Source of the DNA: Bin80 sp965219915
Lineage (GTDB): Bacteria; Bacteroidota; Rhodothermia; Rhodothermales; Bin80
NCBI GenBank assembly: GCA_965219915.1
Contig: OZ244794.1
Location: 3,348,001-3,412,000, forward strand
Direction: 5' to 3'
DNA: 64,000 bases
The notes under the pieces are model-generated. The model was not told the DNA's origin and did no database searches. It saw only the letters and a program-made list of their open reading frames with translations. The translations under genes and the position numbers were made by a program. This document shows positions 8,840 to 18,215 of this stretch, one piece after another. How positions within the stretch are numbered: position 1 is the first letter of the stretch; each line of letters begins with the position of its first letter.

Positions 8840-9199
8840 TTGTCCAACGCAGGAATAGAGAAACAAGAAACACCGGAATTCACTAGAATCGTTGAACTGC
8901 TTCAGGGTGCTGGATTGAAAGACCGCAAAGCAGTCGAACTTGCAGAACGCATGAGCAATATCGCTTCACAGAATACAATTGCCCAGTTTGGTTCCGAACT
9001 GAGAGCCGGCCTTGAAGGACTTCGTGCGGAGCTGAAGTCGCAGAGAGAATCGCAGGAGGCAAGGATGGACAGCCTGAGAGAGTCACAGGAGGCGAAGATG
9101 GATGCACAGAATTCAAAATACAATGTGCTCATCTCGATGATTGGATTTGCTACGGCCGTCATCTCCGCCGTCATTTTATTCAGCAACAACGGCGGCTAA
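8840..9199 (+). CDS. Coiled-coil protein with C-terminal membrane anchor (DUF1640/CCDC90-like)
   Basis: 119 aa. The N-terminal half carries 'LLQGAGLKDRKAVELAERM', resembling the 'L..AGF...QAEALAE' helix of DUF1640/CCDC90-like proteins. Residues about 50-95 form a charged coiled coil with a repeated 'SQRESQEARMDSLRESQEA' pattern. The C-terminus is one hydrophobic helix ('LISMIGFATAVISAVILF') ending 'SNNGG'. An in-frame TGA lies at 8834-8836, so the start can only be the TTG at 8840 or something internal such as the ATG at residue 38; the 5' end may be lost. Function is unknown; relatives are membrane-anchored coiled coils. A transposase relic starts just downstream. Confidence 0.55.
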   Translation: MSNAGIEKQETPEFTRIVELLQGAGLKDRKAVELAERMSNIASQNTIAQFGSELRAGLEGLRAELKSQRESQEARMDSLRESQEAKMDAQNSKYNVLISMIGFATAVISAVILFSNNGG

Positions 9200-9200
9200 T

Positions 9201-9934
9201 TTGCCGGAAATCGCTCTGAGACGCTCATACGCGGCGCCAGTCGCATTTACACCTTGTACCCCAACTGCCCGTTTTCGCGATTCTGGTTCGTTCTGGGACG
9301 ATCTGGGGGCCTTTGCGCGTTCTCATGGCGATCTCTCGTGGCCTCGAGCATTGTTCATCGTGAGTAGAAATTCATTGTTTCCCTACGTTGTTCAGCAGGA
9401 GCGGATGCTGGACGATTTACTCAAGGACTGCACGGTGGGATATAAGAACAACGCGAAAGTATTTACGCAGACAAGGACCGGTGATTAACTGCGCGTGGAT
9501 GTAGCGAGCGGAGGGATTTTGTTGAGTTGTATCGTTTCATCTGCATCAAAGGGCAATAATTAGGTGGTCATTCCATTGGTGATCATGACGCAGCGGCGGA
9601 TGACCAGTGGCTATAACCTAATGGGCAGTAGGTATGATACATTAGAGATTCGTGCTCGCAGTACGGAACAGAAGCATGTCCCGCTCACTAACACGAATCA
9701 GCGCAATCAAATAGCGGACTATGGCCGCGAGCGGCAGGCGCAGTACAATGCCGGGATTACGCTACCGGAACGGGTACTATACCGGGATCATTTGACCGCG
9801 GAGTGTACCTTGGGACATCTTTAACTTCGAATTTGGTGCACGTCGTGTCCGGGTGCTGGCCATCACAATTCCAATATCATCTGATGTTTGGTGTGTTGGT
9901 GCCTGCCGTGGACCAACGCCTAAGGATGATCTAG
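9201..9934 (+). pseudogene. Degenerate DDE transposase (IS4/IS5 superfamily)
   Basis: One frame carries 'AKVFTQTRTGD', TAA (9486-9488), 'LRVDVASGGILLSC', 'SSASKGNN', TAG (9561-9563), 'VVIPLVIMTQRRMTSGYN', 'LMGSRYDTLEIRARS', 'KHVPLTNTNQR', 'ERVLYRDHLTAECTLGHL'. This follows the order of a known transposase type ('RTGYKLHIDTADG', 'SCLLTSASLHDSQVAIPL', 'LMDSAYDAPEI', 'HVPLIDHNPR', 'YRERTTAERVNARLKDEFG'). After 'TLGHL' the pattern jumps frame ('FEFGARRVRVLA') and jumps again ('HLMFGVLVPAVDQRLRMI', stop 9932-9934). Two nonsense codons and two frameshifts make it inactive. The 5' boundary is uncertain and may reach into the preceding gene. I could not identify terminal inverted repeats. Confidence 0.75.
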
Positions 9935-10095
9935 TAAACCGGATCATCCAGCACCAGAACACTGAATATTGAGGTTCTGCATCACTGCAACCGTAAGATT
10001 GGGATGAGGTGTCCGTACCAATTATTGACGAGGATCACCGCGTTGAGGCTTAATTGTCAAACAATCGACTTTGACCGTACTCGGACCAAGTCGGC

Positions 10096-11253
10096 TCAGT
10101 GTATGGCCATATCCCAAACAACCACCATATGAACACGAGAATCGGAGTCGATAAGTCTTCCATAGACACGGTTTCCCCGTATTCTCATTGGTCGCATCTG
10201 ACTAGACAACATGGTCGAAGCGATGACCTGTCCCTGTTGATCCACAATCAACCATTCAGTCTCCGATGCATCTTCGCTCGTGCTCAGGCTAACCCAAAGC
10301 CTTTCAAGATCGTCAACGAGGAAATATGAAAACGCCGGTTTGGTCGCGGGCAATCTCGCGCGCGCGAGATTATCGAACGGGGGGTCGAGAGTACTGTAGT
10401 AGGCCAATGCATCATCCCGCTCCTTGCGTGTTACTTGAACGGGCTCATGCGAAACCTTGATTTCATTTTGAAGAGTGCCATCCAGACCAACGACTTGAAT
10501 AGAAATAGCGTCATTCCACGCGTAGTACAGAGATCCACCAAGTGCATAGACCAAGTGTGGTGAACGGCCATATCTGAGTGAGTGGAATTGCATCGTATCG
10601 TGCGTGGTGTGTACCAACTCTTCGCGGACTGGTAGCACAGCAATTGACTCGGAAACGACCCGGCCGGCCCGGTTCTGCACATAAACGCGATGATACCGTG
10701 TCATGTGTGCTTCCGACGGTGAGGCTACACTCTCGGAGCAGACCAGGACATACCCCTCTGGCTCCACACCCAGCAACGAAGTTGGTGGGCAGGCATCATT
10801 TGAACTCCCCAATGAAAGGCTGTACTCAAGTTTGTGGCTTTCTGGAGAGAACACGGAGAGACGGCGCGGCCAAAAATCAAATGCATAAAGCGTATCGTTG
10901 CGACCAACATAAATCTGAGGTGGATTCTGAAACTCTCCAGGGCCTACCCCCGATCTTCCGATAGATGTTATATGATCGCCAACAGCAGAAAACACATGAA
11001 TTCCGCTGAATGAAGACTCCACTACATAGACTTTCCCCTCCGAGTCCGGGCTAACCTGAATGACCCCGCCAAGCAGCATCGTATCACCGGCAGCTTCGTC
11101 ACCAATCCGTGAGGCTTCGGTAAGCGTTACTACCTGGCCCTGCATCAGCATACCGTTGGCGGTACTGATAAGGACAACTGAAAAGATCAAAAAAACAAGA
11201 ACAAAAGCGCACGCGACAACAACGCTTATGGAGTTTGTTTTCCAATTGACCAT
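10096..11253 (-). CDS. Membrane-anchored or secreted six-bladed beta-propeller protein
   Basis: 385 aa. The N-terminus is a long hydrophobic segment ('VVVACAFVLVFLIFSVVLIS'), either an uncleaved anchor or a signal peptide. Blades follow: 'IQVSPDSEGKVYVVESS', 'GIHVFSAVGDHITSIG', then the family loop 'GVGPGEFQNPPQIYV' and 'NDTLYAFDFWPRRLSVFS'. The arrangement is the same as in 7176-8387, but sequence identity looks low outside the 'GxGPGEF' region, so they are family members rather than a recent duplication. No enzymatic motif is visible. It is transcribed towards the transposase relic, away from the divergent ppdK. Confidence 0.78.
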   Translation of the reverse strand: MVNWKTNSISVVVACAFVLVFLIFSVVLISTANGMLMQGQVVTLTEASRIGDEAAGDTMLLGGVIQVSPDSEGKVYVVESSFSGIHVFSAVGDHITSIGRSGVGPGEFQNPPQIYVGRNDTLYAFDFWPRRLSVFSPESHKLEYSLSLGSSNDACPPTSLLGVEPEGYVLVCSESVASPSEAHMTRYHRVYVQNRAGRVVSESIAVLPVREELVHTTHDTMQFHSLRYGRSPHLVYALGGSLYYAWNDAISIQVVGLDGTLQNEIKVSHEPVQVTRKERDDALAYYSTLDPPFDNLARARLPATKPAFSYFLVDDLERLWVSLSTSEDASETEWLIVDQQGQVIASTMLSSQMRPMRIRGNRVYGRLIDSDSRVHMVVVWDMAIH

Positions 11254-11581
11254 GGCGCTAGATCTGGCTGTTCCGCGACGCTGAGACTTCTTCTCTAGGG
11301 ATAATCAAAAGTTTCGGCGGCAAGGATGCGCATCGAAACAGGCGCTTTCTCACAAGCGTAGGGCTAATAGTCTACGGACGTAGCTAATTTAGTCGGTGAG
11401 AATGTCCTCCACAGCTCTAACCAAGCGTCTCAGGATTTGGAAAACTTTACCGCCCGCTACCATTCAGCGATTTCAGTAAGTAATCAATTTCAACTGAATC
11501 TTATGCGGTAGGTACGAAGTTTTGGAGTAAATTACCCCGCTGTACGCAAATCGCTAATTAACATACAATCTGACGCTTGGA
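11254..11581. other. Intergenic region between divergent propeller and ppdK genes
   Basis: 328 bp holding both promoters. It contains a perfect 10-bp palindrome GATGCGCATC (11325-11334). I found no clear TAnnTTTG box and no small gene. Confidence 0.5.
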
Positions 11582-14218
11582 ATGTCCACCCAATACGTGT
11601 ACCGCTTCGGAGGCGGAGCCACCGAAGGATCAAAAGAAATGAAAGCCTTACTTGGCGGAAAGGGAGCCAACCTGGCAGAAATGAGCGCCATTGGCCTACC
11701 GGTTCCCCCCGGCTTCACGATAACTACCGAAGCCTGTCGCTACTACAGTGACAATCACTCCTGGCCCGAGGGGCTGGATGCCCAGATACAAGAAGCCATA
11801 CACCACCTCGAGAATGCATTAGGACGCACAATTGGAGATCCAGACAAACCCCTCCTTGTCTCTGTTCGAAGCGGGGCTGCACAATCAATGCCCGGTATGA
11901 TGGACACCGTACTCAATCTGGGGCTAAACGACGAGGTTGTTTCTGGACTCGCACGGGAAAGCGGAAATGAGCGCTTTGCCTATGACGCATACCGCCGGTT
12001 TATTGACATGTTTGGTGATGTAGTCATGGGCGTACATCACCACTACTTTGAGGAGGCCATTGACTCAATGAAGAAAGCCAAGGGGGTAACTGAGGATTTG
12101 GAGTTGGACGCGGATGACCTGAAACGTCTGGTGCAGTCATTCAAGAACCTGTACGAATCACATGCCGGTCACGCATTCCCAACTGACCCGCAGGTACAAC
12201 TCAAGCATTCCATAAACGCAGTTTTTAACTCGTGGGACATTCCACGCGCCCGCAAATATCGCCAGATCAACAAAATTACAGGCCTTTTGGGCACGGCTGT
12301 CAATGTGCAAGTTATGGTCTATGGCAATATGGGTGAGACCAGTGGAACCGGTGTTTGCTTTACACGCAATCCTGCCACTGGGGAGAGAGAGCTCTATGGC
12401 GAGTTTCTCGTCAACGCTCAGGGGGAAGATGTAGTGGCTGGAATTCGCACACCGAAGCCGATCTCGGAGATGGCCGAAGAATTTCCTCAGCCGCATGAGG
12501 ATTTGGTCCGAATGACCACGAATCTCGAAAAACATTACCAGAATATGCAGGATATAGAGTTCACGATCCAGGACGGATCGCTATTTATCCTGCAAACCCG
12601 TGATGGTAAACGGACAGGACGTGCAGCCTTGCGCACTGCGGTGGACCTGGTTAAAGAGGGGATCACTGACAAAGCAAACGCTGTAAGGAATCTCGTCGAG
12701 CCAAGACACCTCGATCAATTGTTGCACCCTGGTTTTAAGGACGAAGTCGCATACCGTGATGATGTAATGGCAACTGGACTTCCAGCCTCTCCAGGAGCAG
12801 CAGTTGGACAGGTGGTGTTTAGTGCTGACAACGCCGAAGCCTGGGCACAGGATGGCAAAAAAGTCATCCTGGTTCGTATCGAAACGAGTCCAGAGGATGT
12901 GGGGGGTATGGATGCGGCGCAGGGTATACTGACCTCCCGGGGAGGCATGACAAGTCACGCGGCAGTAGTTGCACGCGGCTGGGGCAAACCCTGCGTTGCA
13001 GGCTGTGGAGAGGTCGTGATTAACTATGCAGACAAATCCTTCGTTGCGAATGGCACCACAGTAGTGGAAGGAGACTGGATCAGCATCAATGGCTCGTCAG
13101 GAGAGGTTATTCATGGTGCACAAGAACTGGTTAGCGCTCAGATGAGCGAGGACTTTGCAACCTTCATGGAATGGGCCGATGAGATCCGCCCCATGGGTGT
13201 GCGAACCAACGCCGATACGCCTGAGGATGCCGCAAAAGCAATTACGTTCGGGGCAGAGGGCATTGGCCTCTGCCGTACGGAGCACATGTTCTTTGAGGGC
13301 AATCGCATTTTGTCTGTCAGAGAAATGATTCTGGCCAAGTCCGAGCAGGCGCGTGAGTCTGCGCTCGCTAAGCTGCTTCCCTTCCAGAGAGAAGATTTTG
13401 CCGGAATCTTCCGTGCGATGCCGGGAATGCCAATCACAATCCGCTTGCTGGATCCACCGCTGCACGAGTTCCTCCCACATGATCAAGCCGGCAAATCAGA
13501 AATGGCGCAACTCATGGGCGTTTCGCTGGCTGAGATTGAGGCAAAAATCGCCGAACTGCACGAATTCAATCCTATGCTGGGTCACCGCGGCTGTCGCCTC
13601 GGAATATCCTACCCTGAGATCACCGCTATGCAGGCAAGAGCCATCATTGAAGCCGCGGTAGAAGTCAAGGGAGAGGGTGTTGATCCAAAGCCGGAAATAA
13701 TGGTACCTCTGATTGGAACTGTCCAGGAGTTCGTGAACCAGAAAGATCTTATCCAGCGGACCGCAGAAACCGTATTTGAGGAAACTGAAACCAGAGTAGA
13801 ATACTTGATCGGCACTATGATTGAGGTTCCGCGTGCTGCATTAACTGCTGCAGAAATAGCAAAAGCCGCCGACTTCTTCTCCTTCGGTACCAATGATCTG
13901 ACCCAAATGTGCTTTGGATACAGCCGGGATGACGCCGGTAAATTCCTGCCCGGCTATGTGGAGCAAAAAATCCTGCGTGATGATCCATTCCAGACACTTG
14001 ACCAGGAAGGGGTCGGACAACTTGTTCAAATGGCTACCGAGCACGGCAGAGGCGCCAACTCAACTCTGAAAGTGGGCATCTGCGGTGAGCACGGGGGCGA
14101 GCCGAGCTCGGTCGGGTTCTGTTATCGCCTAGGCCTGGATTACGTTTCCTGTTCACCTTTCCGTGTTCCTATTGCACGCTTATCAGCAGCCCAGGCACAC
14201 TTGGAAAATATGGCATGA
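11582..14218 (+). CDS. ppdK: Pyruvate, phosphate dikinase
   Basis: Interconverts pyruvate + ATP + Pi and PEP + AMP + PPi, allowing gluconeogenesis or PPi-linked glycolysis. Full length at 878 aa. The N-terminal ATP-grasp domain starts 'RFGGGATEGSKEMKALLGGK'. The central swivelling domain has the phospho-accepting His459 in 'SRGGMTSHAAVVARG'. The C-terminal TIM barrel carries 'GLCRTEHMFF', 'FGTNDLTQM' and the catalytic Cys in 'GICGEHGGEPSS'. The asparagine-synthase-like gene begins 4 bp after its stop, implying cotranscription. No regulatory protein (DUF299 type) is adjacent. Confidence 0.97.
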   Translation: MSTQYVYRFGGGATEGSKEMKALLGGKGANLAEMSAIGLPVPPGFTITTEACRYYSDNHSWPEGLDAQIQEAIHHLENALGRTIGDPDKPLLVSVRSGAAQSMPGMMDTVLNLGLNDEVVSGLARESGNERFAYDAYRRFIDMFGDVVMGVHHHYFEEAIDSMKKAKGVTEDLELDADDLKRLVQSFKNLYESHAGHAFPTDPQVQLKHSINAVFNSWDIPRARKYRQINKITGLLGTAVNVQVMVYGNMGETSGTGVCFTRNPATGERELYGEFLVNAQGEDVVAGIRTPKPISEMAEEFPQPHEDLVRMTTNLEKHYQNMQDIEFTIQDGSLFILQTRDGKRTGRAALRTAVDLVKEGITDKANAVRNLVEPRHLDQLLHPGFKDEVAYRDDVMATGLPASPGAAVGQVVFSADNAEAWAQDGKKVILVRIETSPEDVGGMDAAQGILTSRGGMTSHAAVVARGWGKPCVAGCGEVVINYADKSFVANGTTVVEGDWISINGSSGEVIHGAQELVSAQMSEDFATFMEWADEIRPMGVRTNADTPEDAAKAITFGAEGIGLCRTEHMFFEGNRILSVREMILAKSEQARESALAKLLPFQREDFAGIFRAMPGMPITIRLLDPPLHEFLPHDQAGKSEMAQLMGVSLAEIEAKIAELHEFNPMLGHRGCRLGISYPEITAMQARAIIEAAVEVKGEGVDPKPEIMVPLIGTVQEFVNQKDLIQRTAETVFEETETRVEYLIGTMIEVPRAALTAAEIAKAADFFSFGTNDLTQMCFGYSRDDAGKFLPGYVEQKILRDDPFQTLDQEGVGQLVQMATEHGRGANSTLKVGICGEHGGEPSSVGFCYRLGLDYVSCSPFRVPIARLSAAQAHLENMA

Positions 14219-14222
14219 GATC

Positions 14223-15902
14223 ATGGGCTGGCTGACAGGTTTTGCGGGTGCATCAAAACCTGCAAAACTGGCTATTCAGCATGAACAGGCCCGGCTTAAC
14301 ATTCGGGAACCGAATCTGCACGCTCAGGCAGGAGGTCCTGTTGAGACCTGCTCTGGTGGAAAACTTCTGGGCGGAGGCGCCTTTTTCGTTACGGGTGTGG
14401 GAATTCGTGATGACCGCATCCTGCAAGAAAAGGACTGGGCTGCCCTCTTGGCCCAGACCGAATCTGATCTGGCAGACCTAGACGGCCATTTTGTTGTCCT
14501 GCGCTGGCAACCCGGCAAAGTTGAGCTGTTCACAGATAGCACCGGTACACGAAATGTTCACCTCCTTGAGTCTACAGACGGAGTGTATTTCAGTACACGT
14601 CTTGACTGGCTTGTCCAGTACGCAGGCCCCCTGGAGATAGACTATGCCAGATTTGGCGCACAATGGCTCCTGGCAAACTCACTGGATACTACCAGTCTGG
14701 TAAAAAAAGCCACCCGCCTCGGAGCTGGCGGACGTGCTGTGGTGGAGCACGGACGCTTGAAGGTTAGCCTGCAACCATGGAGTTGCAAGACCACACAACT
14801 GGATCGTAGCGGAGAAGGATATAGACATGCCCTTCAAAAAGCACTCCAAGTAAGTGGACCGAAACCATGGAGTCTGGGGCTGTCAGGAGGATTGGACTCG
14901 CGTGCATTGCTAGCGCTCGGCAAATTCCGTAACACGCATGTCTGGGGCCCTCCCGACCATCCTGATGTACAGATATCAACAGACCTGGCCCGAATTGCTG
15001 AGGTTGAGCATGAATATGTCCCGATTCAACTGCCGGAAATCGCAAATTGTGTTGACCTGCTGCGTGAACGGGTCGCATTGACCCAAGTAATTACCCCCGC
15101 TTCCGCAACTATCGAGCGGATTGCCTACGGCAGATTGCACAAATCAGGTCTGGGCATTCTGGATGGTGGATTCGGTGAGATCGCCCGCCGACAACTCATG
15201 AACCAAATCGTGTTCAGGCGTGCCTTTAATCTGGGCAAAGCGCAGACAACCTTGCCCCGCATACTTGCGGGAAAAGCAGATTTTTTTGCACCGGATGTGC
15301 ACAAAATCATGACTGGTGGTGCCGAGGATGAGTTCAGTGCCTGTTGGCAGCGCCTCCCCGCATCAATGACCACTGCTGACAAAGCAGACCTACTCAGTGT
15401 TCAATCACGCCTGCCAAACTTCTTTGGGCACGAGCAGAATTACCTGGATAACGTTTGTGTTTCATTCATGCCGTACGCACAGCCCTCGGTTCTCAGGGCG
15501 TTGTTTCAGGTTCCTCTCCGACTCCGCTGGCACGGACGTCTGTTGCGAAAACTTGTTCAAAAACATGCTTCCGCTCTGACACATCAGCCTCTGGTAAAGG
15601 GTACCGCGCGATATCCTTTTGGCCTGGGAACGGTCAGCTCCCTCGCGTATACCCGGGCAAAAAAGAAGATGGGATTTGCCTATCGTGATCCACGCCCACG
15701 GGATTTTATTAACCATTTGCGTGAGTTCCTGTTGGACATGCTGCACAGCGCCTCCGTAAAAGACTGTGATGCATACGATCAGACGAAGCTACAGCTTATG
15801 GCCGATAGCTTCGCCAGCGGTGATACCAGCTACATCGGACAACTGGACTGGTGGCTCGCCTTTGAAGCCTGGAGAAGCATGCTGCGCCGGGAGAACAGCT
15901 AA
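14223..15902 (+). CDS. Asparagine-synthase-like protein without glutaminase nucleophile
   Basis: 559 aa from the ATG at 14223; the frame is open further upstream into ppdK, but this start leaves 4 bp between the genes. The C-terminal domain carries the PP-loop 'LGLSGGLDSRALLAL' (residues 218-232), typical of AsnB-type ATP pyrophosphatases that adenylate a carboxylate and form an amide. The N-terminal ~150 residues resemble the Ntn glutaminase fold ('LLGGGAFFVTG', 'DLDGHFVVLRW', 'FTDSTGTRNVHL') but start MGW rather than MC, so the nucleophilic Cys2 is absent. It should therefore use free ammonia or another amine, or act as a lasso-cyclase/beta-lactam-synthetase-like ligase. No precursor peptide or protease is recognised nearby. 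Substrate unknown. Confidence 0.8.
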   Translation: MGWLTGFAGASKPAKLAIQHEQARLNIREPNLHAQAGGPVETCSGGKLLGGGAFFVTGVGIRDDRILQEKDWAALLAQTESDLADLDGHFVVLRWQPGKVELFTDSTGTRNVHLLESTDGVYFSTRLDWLVQYAGPLEIDYARFGAQWLLANSLDTTSLVKKATRLGAGGRAVVEHGRLKVSLQPWSCKTTQLDRSGEGYRHALQKALQVSGPKPWSLGLSGGLDSRALLALGKFRNTHVWGPPDHPDVQISTDLARIAEVEHEYVPIQLPEIANCVDLLRERVALTQVITPASATIERIAYGRLHKSGLGILDGGFGEIARRQLMNQIVFRRAFNLGKAQTTLPRILAGKADFFAPDVHKIMTGGAEDEFSACWQRLPASMTTADKADLLSVQSRLPNFFGHEQNYLDNVCVSFMPYAQPSVLRALFQVPLRLRWHGRLLRKLVQKHASALTHQPLVKGTARYPFGLGTVSSLAYTRAKKKMGFAYRDPRPRDFINHLREFLLDMLHSASVKDCDAYDQTKLQLMADSFASGDTSYIGQLDWWLAFEAWRSMLRRENS

Positions 15903-15971
15903 ACTTAGAAGGTCTCTGACCGGTTCTAACACGACATTGTGTTTCCGGTGAAGGTCGCGACCTGACCACAA

Positions 15972-17174
15972 TCACACATCATTCCCCAGTGGGACAAAGG
16001 CCTGAACTCCTGTGATCGCACGGCCAAGTATCAGACCATGTATGTCATAGGTCCCCTCATATGTATTGACGCTTTCCAGGTTGACCATGTGATGAATCAC
16101 CCGAAACTCTCCACTGATTCCATTCCCTCCCAGCATATCGCGGGCAGTTCTTGCAATATCCAGCGCGGTGTTGCAATTGTTACGTTTGGCCATAGATACC
16201 ATTTCGGGTATAGCCCGCCCCGTATCCATCAGTTTCCCCAGACGCCAAGCCAATAGCTGCATCTGTGTAATGCTGGTGACCATATTGGCCAGTTTCGTCT
16301 GCACCAGTTGCATAGACCCAAGTGGGTGACCAAACTGGTGTCGCTCCATGACATATTGCCGCGCCCTTTGAAAACAGTTTTCTGCAGCCCCACATGCTCC
16401 CCACACGATCCCGTAACGGGCACTGTTAAGGCAGGTAAATGGTCCACGCAATCCACTAACCTCTGGAAAAACCCTTGAATCAGGAACGAATACATCATGC
16501 ATCACAATCTCACCCGTGAGTGAGGCCCGAAGACTCATCTTATTCCCGGTCTTCGGTGTCGTTAAGCCTTTGCTTCCCCGCTCAATAATGAATCCACGAA
16601 TCACACCAGGATCATCGGTCGACTCCTTCGCTTTCGCCCACACTACAGCCAGATCTGCAATAGGAGAATTAGTGATCCACATCTTTGCTCCGTTCAGTCT
16701 CCAGCCTCCAGATACCCGAAGCGCGGTGGTTTCCATGGAACCCGGATCAGATCCATGATTGGGTTCGGTTAAGCCAAAACACCCGATTAGCTCTCCCGTT
16801 GCCAGTCGCGGAAGAAACGTATTTCGTTGCTCATCCGTGCCAAATTTCCAGATCGGCAACATAACAAGCGAGGACTGTACGGACATGAACGAACGGTACC
16901 CTGAATCGACACGCTCCAGCTCACGAGCTACCAGCCCATAGGCTGTATAGCTGACTTCGGCCCCGCCAAATTCTTCAGGAATGAATGCTCCCAACAGGCC
17001 AATCTCCCCCATCTCCCGTGCAATTTCCGTGTGAAAAATCTCATCCTGATTACCTTCTAGCGCACGAGGTTCAAGTTTTTCCTGTGCATATCGTCTGGCC
17101 AATTGTTGAATCAGGCATTCTTCTTCGCTTAATGTGTCCTCGAAATAAAGTACATCGTCTACATTCAGGGGCAT
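15972..17174 (-). CDS. Acyl-CoA dehydrogenase, probably glutaryl-CoA dehydrogenase
   Basis: FAD flavoenzyme oxidising an acyl-CoA, most likely glutaryl-CoA to crotonyl-CoA in lysine/tryptophan breakdown. Features are 'SSLVMLPIWKFGTDEQR', the FAD motif 'IGCFGLTEPNHGSDP', 'MWITNSPIADLAVVWAK' and the catalytic Glu in 'NTYEGTYDIH', all close to GcdH. The ATG at 17174 gives 400 aa, the usual length; the open frame extends 23 codons further without family similarity. It is convergent with the asparagine-synthase-like gene; the 69-bp gap holds a perfect palindrome GGTCGCGACC (15953-15962). No electron-transfer flavoprotein or CoA-transferase gene is adjacent, so specificity is inferred from motifs only. 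Confidence 0.85.
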   Translation of the reverse strand: MPLNVDDVLYFEDTLSEEECLIQQLARRYAQEKLEPRALEGNQDEIFHTEIAREMGEIGLLGAFIPEEFGGAEVSYTAYGLVARELERVDSGYRSFMSVQSSLVMLPIWKFGTDEQRNTFLPRLATGELIGCFGLTEPNHGSDPGSMETTALRVSGGWRLNGAKMWITNSPIADLAVVWAKAKESTDDPGVIRGFIIERGSKGLTTPKTGNKMSLRASLTGEIVMHDVFVPDSRVFPEVSGLRGPFTCLNSARYGIVWGACGAAENCFQRARQYVMERHQFGHPLGSMQLVQTKLANMVTSITQMQLLAWRLGKLMDTGRAIPEMVSMAKRNNCNTALDIARTARDMLGGNGISGEFRVIHHMVNLESVNTYEGTYDIHGLILGRAITGVQAFVPLGNDV

Positions 17175-17448
17175 CGTTTGAATCAGAAATGTGTTAAGGT
17201 ATGTACGGTAATCTAACTGTTGTGATGTTTCGCTGAAACTCACATCTTAAACTTAATTCTTATACTGCAGTGCAGTTCGGAGCAAGATATTGGAATCAAG
17301 TGACCAACGGGGTTGACTCTCCATATGGCGCGTGATCCGCCGCGCGTTCGTACACTATGGATAGAATGCTGGTTCATTCGCAACAAAGCCGGATGCCTTG
17401 TGTTTGAGCAGTGACAACCAATTAGCTACACATAATCAGCTTCACGTT

Positions 17449-17961
17449 ATGCGTTTGGGTTCCATCAGAATTCTTGTTTGCCTGACCGTCCTGCTGTTGA
17501 TCGTCCCCGCTTCATATTCACAGCTAGTTCGCCCCCGGGTTGGCGTGGGTATGGGTGTTGTGGGAAGTACAGGTGCAAATCCGTTTGGTCTTGGCCTTGA
17601 TACCCGCCTCGCTTTTCCAATTAACGAAGATCTCTCAATCTCCGCCGGGGCCAGCTTCGTCAATTACGTCTTCCAGGGGCGTGACGGGGCTGCATATTTT
17701 ATCAGCCCGAGTATTTCGCTAATAGTCACGATGAACACAGCCGCTCCGCGCTCACCGTACCTGGTTGCTGGATTGGGTGCTTATCTTCCGCTGGCCGGCG
17801 ATACCGAGAAAGACGAGTCAGGCCCAATTGTTGAAGCCGGCATAGGTTGGGTATTCGGACTCCAGGCCACTTCGGTCTATCTCGAGATAACGCCCGCACT
17901 GGTTGTAGCACGTTCGGCAGTGGATATGCAGATCCCTGTTCGTGTTGGCATCATTCTATAG
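17449..17961 (+). CDS. Small secreted beta-barrel-like outer membrane protein
   Basis: 170 aa from the ATG at 17449, which starts a clean signal peptide ('RILVCLTVLLLIVPASYSQ'). The rest alternates Gly-rich and aromatic strands: 'RPRVGVGMGVVGSTGANP', 'FPINEDLSISAGASFVNYV', 'PYLVAGLGAYLPL', 'VEAGIGWVFGLQATSVYLE'. This is the pattern of eight-stranded OmpA/OmpW-like porin-type barrels. It lacks an OmpA peptidoglycan-binding domain and its final residue is not the usual aromatic. It stands alone between divergent gcdH and downstream hemW. Function unknown. Confidence 0.7.
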   Translation: MRLGSIRILVCLTVLLLIVPASYSQLVRPRVGVGMGVVGSTGANPFGLGLDTRLAFPINEDLSISAGASFVNYVFQGRDGAAYFISPSISLIVTMNTAAPRSPYLVAGLGAYLPLAGDTEKDESGPIVEAGIGWVFGLQATSVYLEITPALVVARSAVDMQIPVRVGIIL

Positions 17962-17988
17962 ACTGTTTACGGTACGGGGAATAGCATT

Positions 17989-18002
17989 GGGGAATGATCC
18001 CC
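17989..18002 (+). terminator. Short GC hairpin after barrel gene
   Basis: GGGGA (17989-17993), loop ATGA, TCCCC (17998-18002), 27 bp after the stop codon. The stem is short and no T-run follows, so this is a weak candidate. Confidence 0.25.
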
Positions 18003-18215
18003 CGATGTTTAGTGTCCCGTCACCTCGTCGCCCCCACGACTGTACCAAGTATTGCTTGGGTTTGCTAAAATGCACTTCGGCTTGATTGTACATTGCTGTG
18101 GCTCACCGGGCTGATACGCGAATGAGAATTGAGATCCGTCCGGGCCTGATACCCTTCAAAACATTTGACTTAGGGACATGGTACATTGCACGGGTTAATT
18201 CGGGTTTGAAGGTAC

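Noticed and set aside
10578..10964. 128-codon plus-strand frame
   Set aside because: Antisense to the well-supported propeller gene and without protein-like features.
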